Position numbers and translations under genes: made by a program. This document shows, piece after piece, positions 60,524-64,000 of a DNA stretch of 64,000 nucleotides. Under the pieces are notes generated by a model. That model had not been told where the DNA came from and ran no database searches. It saw only the letters and a program-made list of their open reading frames with translations. Location of the stretch: the NCBI GenBank assembly GCA_947846985.1, contig CANTUZ010000011.1, forward strand, positions 34,033,589 through 34,097,588, given 5' to 3'. The DNA is from Fratercula arctica (Eukaryota > Chordata > Aves > Charadriiformes > Alcidae). How positions within the stretch are numbered: the first letter of the stretch is position 1; every line of letters starts with the position of its first letter.

Positions 60524-63500
60524 GTGAGTGAGCCTGTCTGTATTTCCCCCCTCTCCCTCTCCTCGAGTAGTTTACTTATGTTTACTGTGATTTCCTTTAA
60601 CCACCTTAAATATCATAAACAGTTTCATGTGCTACTTTGAAAGGGGGTTTTACAAACCCGAACCTTTGCATACAAACTGTGACTTAATTGCTTGGATTTG
60701 CAAAATGTGTCTCTGCTTCTCGGGAAAGAATTTCTCCCTGTGACCGCTGGAGAGTACCCTCCAGGCTGCCTCCCTCCTTCCCCTTCTCCAGCTGGAAGAC
60801 TGGCAGACACGGGGGCTGTTCTTAGGGCACCCCAGATATTGCGGCGCCTTTTTTAAAAGCGAAAAAACCCGAAATCTAAATATAACCCTCTTATTTTTCA
60901 AGATCAGCACATGAATGGGCTGGGCATTCAGCAATGGTGAATAGAGGGCTGGGGGGGAAGACGGGGGTAAGGGACTCTGCTGAACATGGGGGGATCACTG
61001 CCATCTCCCCCACCTCCAGTGGAATCTCCTGCTACCTTGTCTAATAAATATTTCAGCTCCTGCTAGAAATCTGCCGTTTCAATGAGATGCTAACCCCTGT
61101 TTTAGAAACCTGGGGTGGGCAATTCGCTATCACCGTGCAGTGTAAGAATCTATTCCATCTCTGCAAAAGAGTGGGTAGGTGAGTGTAGAAGGGCACCTTT
61201 GCAAAGGGCACAGTCACCAAATCCTGACCCTGGTCTTTCCAGGATGGACAGGCTCTGATATTTCTAACTGGGTGCAATACGCAGGTACTTTGTTGCATGC
61301 TGTAGCTCTGCTTGTTGCAGCTAAATATACTGCACGGAGCTTGCTCTTCTGCTCTGATGCAGGCATTTCCCTTCTGAAAGCAAAGGCGTTAGAAGTACAG
61401 AGGTAATTCATGGTTTCTGAATCATTTTGCATTGCCTGAAGTGATGTAGTGGGACTGACTTTGTCCTCTCCTTGGTCTCAAGATGCCCTAAAGCATGAAC
61501 CTAACTTCAGAGAATTGGTTTCCCTCCCTAAATCTAAGGGGTAAAATAAACCAGGTGTAAAGCAACTTAGCTGGGCTATATTGCCTAATCCCATGGATGA
61601 TGACTAGATGCAATGTCCACTTACTGTAGCAGTACAGCAAGGAGTGGTTTGAGGGCTGGGGCTTATTTTGAAGCTGCCTGAGACATGGCGATGAGTCCTG
61701 GTAGGCAGAGAGAGTCTGGGCGCGTGATTTAACAGGGCAGGAATGCAGCTGTTCCATGAAAAGATCAAAAGAGAACTTGGCAGGAGCTCCCATCGCTCTT
61801 GGGGCTGAGCCATAAGCTGGGCCGGTAGCTCAAGAGGTGGCTGACACCAACTCCTCTGGAGGAGTCTCCTGGATGCCACCAGCTACGGAGGGAGTCATTT
61901 GTCCAGTTCCTCAAACATGTCACCAGAGGCATCTGGTGCTTCATTCATGAAAGTCCCAGTGATCGCTTTGTTGCTGCACATGGTGATGTTGTCTAGGTGT
62001 TGGGTAACCAAATGAGAAATATTCCTGATCTCAGCTCCGAAACTTTCTTGGAGAACATGGAGTCAATGTGTTGTGTAGCTCTGTCGCGTACAAGGGAATG
62101 GTGCAGTCATTGAGCTGGTAAGAAAGCCTGGAAGCCTTCTTCACCCTGGTAGCAGACCCTTACAGCTTGTGCTGGTGGTGCTCCTGAGGCCCGAGTACCA
62201 GGTGCTGGATTCCTCCGCATCCCACAGATGAGGCCATCCTTTGCACCAGCCCCAGAGCAAAGACAGAGGGAGGGGTGGGCAACCATCTCATTTAATGTCT
62301 GCCATCCCTTTTCTTAGTTAATTTAGTACATTGAGAAAAGCTTTGAGGGGGACTAATTACAGTAGGTTGGCTTGGCTTTTGCTGAAGCTCAGTGAAGCTC
62401 TCTTTTGGTCACTCAGCTGTGTTCTTAGTGTGTTTTTTCTCCTGATAACCTGGCTTTTTCATGAGACTTGTCTCCTCATCTGGAAATCATCTGAGATGGA
62501 AGCAATACAGTGAATTGCCATCTTATCACTCATTTTAGCATTTTAAGTCTGATGGACAGGAACGTAAACCAGTGTTTCAAAGAGGCATCCAAATGTTTCA
62601 GAAGTGCTGGTCTCACCACCATTAGGTTTCTTTCCTCTCCACTAGCCACTCTCAAAAGTTTTCTGATGGGACATTTTAATAATACAGAGCTTTTGTCTGT
62701 CCTTCAGAATGGAAGGGTCAGAAACTAGCAGTGATATTTTGGGGAAGGTGGGGGAAGCGATTATCTTCTGGTTAGAGAAGCTTGTGTGTGGCTCTGCTGA
62801 TACCAGTGTGATAGTGTGTTTCCACAAAAGACCTTGCGATCTTGCAATTGGAGGACTTCCCTGAAATGCTTTATGGCCTTTCTGAAGTCCAGGAAGACCC
62901 TGTATGTTCTTCTCTAGCAAACTTTATGTTCAGTTAGTCCTTACTGCAGGATCCCTGCGGGAGTGGGCAGAACGACAGAGCCCATTGAATCTCTTGTGCT
63001 GCTTCAAGTGACCAGCTCAGAATCCCATTGCAAACCAGGCCAGGTTAAATGGTTACTTCACTGCAGCGCAGGCAACTTTAGAAGACTCTTTGTATTTCAG
63101 ATATATGAATTTGGGTGACTTCACTATTTTTTATTTTTAAAAATATATGGTTTGCATAGAAGGCAAAGGGAAAATACAGGTAGTAGATGAAGATGTTCGG
63201 TGCTTTTCTGTTTGGGTTTGTTGTTTGGTTTTAGGGTGTTTTTTTTTTTCTTGCCATTAGAAGGCATGCTTTTAGTGTGAGATGGATGCTCTGCAGCCCA
63301 TGGAGAACAGTGCGAATTTCCTCTGCATTCTTCCTGACCAGCAAGCTGCACCCTTTATTTGCAGGGTGGGAATGGCCAGGAAAAGAGACTTGTTAATAGA
63401 TCTCTGCCCTTTCCTGTTTGTTGGTTTTCATGGGATCAGCTCCCCTGTTCTGTGCTGTTTTCTCTCTGCAGTAGCCCCAGATCTTCTCAGCTTGCCAAAT

Positions 63501-64000
63501 AGACAGTGGGAGAAATAGAGAAAAAATAAATGTCTAAAAGGGATAGAAAACTAATGTGAGGAGCTAGAATAAGACAGCAGGAAATCTTCATAGATAAATC
63601 TCCTAAGAAGAAAGATTTTATCTTTCTTATTGAAGAATTTATCACAATAGTGCTATTTAATATAAATCCTGCTCATCAAGCTGCTTACGTCACTTGTCAG
63701 CTTTGCCTCAGTGGCAGCAAAATGAAAGATTAAGAGAAAAAGTAACTGGGTTGTGCATACCAAGACGCACATCTCTGGGTCTGGAGCTGAATCACAGCGA
63801 TCTTAATTTCCTTGAGCCAAAACTGGGCAGGGAGAGTTTGTCTGGGCCATTCCTCTGCCCTAAGCTAGTATCGGTCATACCTATGGTATTGCCCAACCGC
63901 CTTGTGTTTGAATACATCCGTGCTGGAAACACCACATCGGCTCAAATTCATTCGCTAGACTTAAGTATTAAGGAAAAACTCTGCAGCTGCAATTTTGTTG
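60524..64000 (+). other. Probable GRIP2 intron downstream of exon 1c
   Basis: I looked for the exon that should follow the alternative starts, encoding a short linker leading into the first PDZ domain, and did not find it. The shared exon 2 therefore probably lies past the right edge. The stretch contains a possible pseudogene relic on the minus strand at 61895-62244, a T-run at 63240-63251 and otherwise unique AT-rich sequence. Confidence 0.4.
61895..62244 (-). pseudogene. Possible decayed coding fragment, unidentified
   Basis: On the minus strand, two consecutive stretches look like protein rather than random translation. From 62244 an open frame of 45 residues ends VCYQGEEGFQAFLPAQ at a TGA (62107-62109) and continues past it with HIDSMFSKKVSELR. 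After a shift to another phase a second stretch reads EIRNISHLVTQHLDNIT, then ITGTFMNEAPDASGDMFEEL, and reaches a stop at 61895-61897. One stop and one frame change separate the pieces, as in a processed pseudogene or an old transposon ORF. I do not recognise the family. The alternative is ordinary intron with chance open frames. Confidence 0.25.

Noticed and set aside
1..64000. CRISPR arrays, bacterial operons, tRNA or rRNA genes
   Set aside because: No spaced repeat arrays, no gene-dense coding and no cloverleaf-type sequence were seen; the CR1 elements and intron-like composition indicate a vertebrate chromosome.

Overview
This window looks like a vertebrate nuclear genome, most probably a bird. 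It has long AT/GC-mixed stretches with no sustained coding frames. The only recognisable transposons are CR1 non-LTR retrotransposons: one long sense copy carrying a decayed reverse transcriptase, and two short antisense 3' tails. All three show the CR1 3'-end signature built from ATTCTATG-like octamers. No prokaryotic gene organisation, tRNA, rRNA or CRISPR array was seen. Nearly all of the many short ORFs behave as chance ORFs.

The main interpretation is that most of the window is the 5' part of one large plus-strand gene, probably GRIP2 (glutamate receptor interacting protein 2, a multi-PDZ synaptic scaffold). Three short first-exon candidates lie about 21 and 28 kb apart: 1a at 11046-11100 (MFAVSLKCRLGVVRRRNK), 1b at 32176-32218 (MHFLQTFLRWRALR) and 1c at 60484-60523 (MLCGLKKDLQADF). 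Each begins with an ATG in acceptable context, has an in-frame stop upstream, and ends after the first base of a codon at a GT donor, so all three are phase 1. Exon 1a matches, from memory, the GRIP2 N-terminus and its GRIP1 paralogue. 1b and 1c are assigned to the same gene by phase, order and design. No PDZ-coding exon is visible, so the shared exon 2 would lie beyond base 64000.

Layout: 1-172 is a coding-like C-terminal end of an unidentified upstream plus-strand gene, with a possible poly(A) signal near 722. 173-10900 is intergenic or regulatory and includes a cluster of TGTCA/TGACA sites around a perfect 19-bp palindrome. 10900-11100 holds the promoter and exon 1a, with an ATG-TGA start-stop uORF. 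11101-32000 is intron with a 33-bp tandem duplication and two CR1 copies. 31870-32218 holds an AT-rich homeodomain-like block, a GA microsatellite and exon 1b. 32219-59600 is intron with paired T-tracts, a CpG-rich Z-DNA-type block near 44.9 kb and the third CR1 copy. 59660-60523 is a CpG-rich promoter region with a CTG repeat and a T/C tract, ending in exon 1c. 60524-64000 is intron, with a possible minus-strand pseudogene relic at 61895-62244.

If this reading is right, the biology is promoter choice: separate promoters would attach different very short N-termini to one scaffold. One of these has a cysteine at residue 3, the kind of position that can be palmitoylated in GRIP/ABP proteins.
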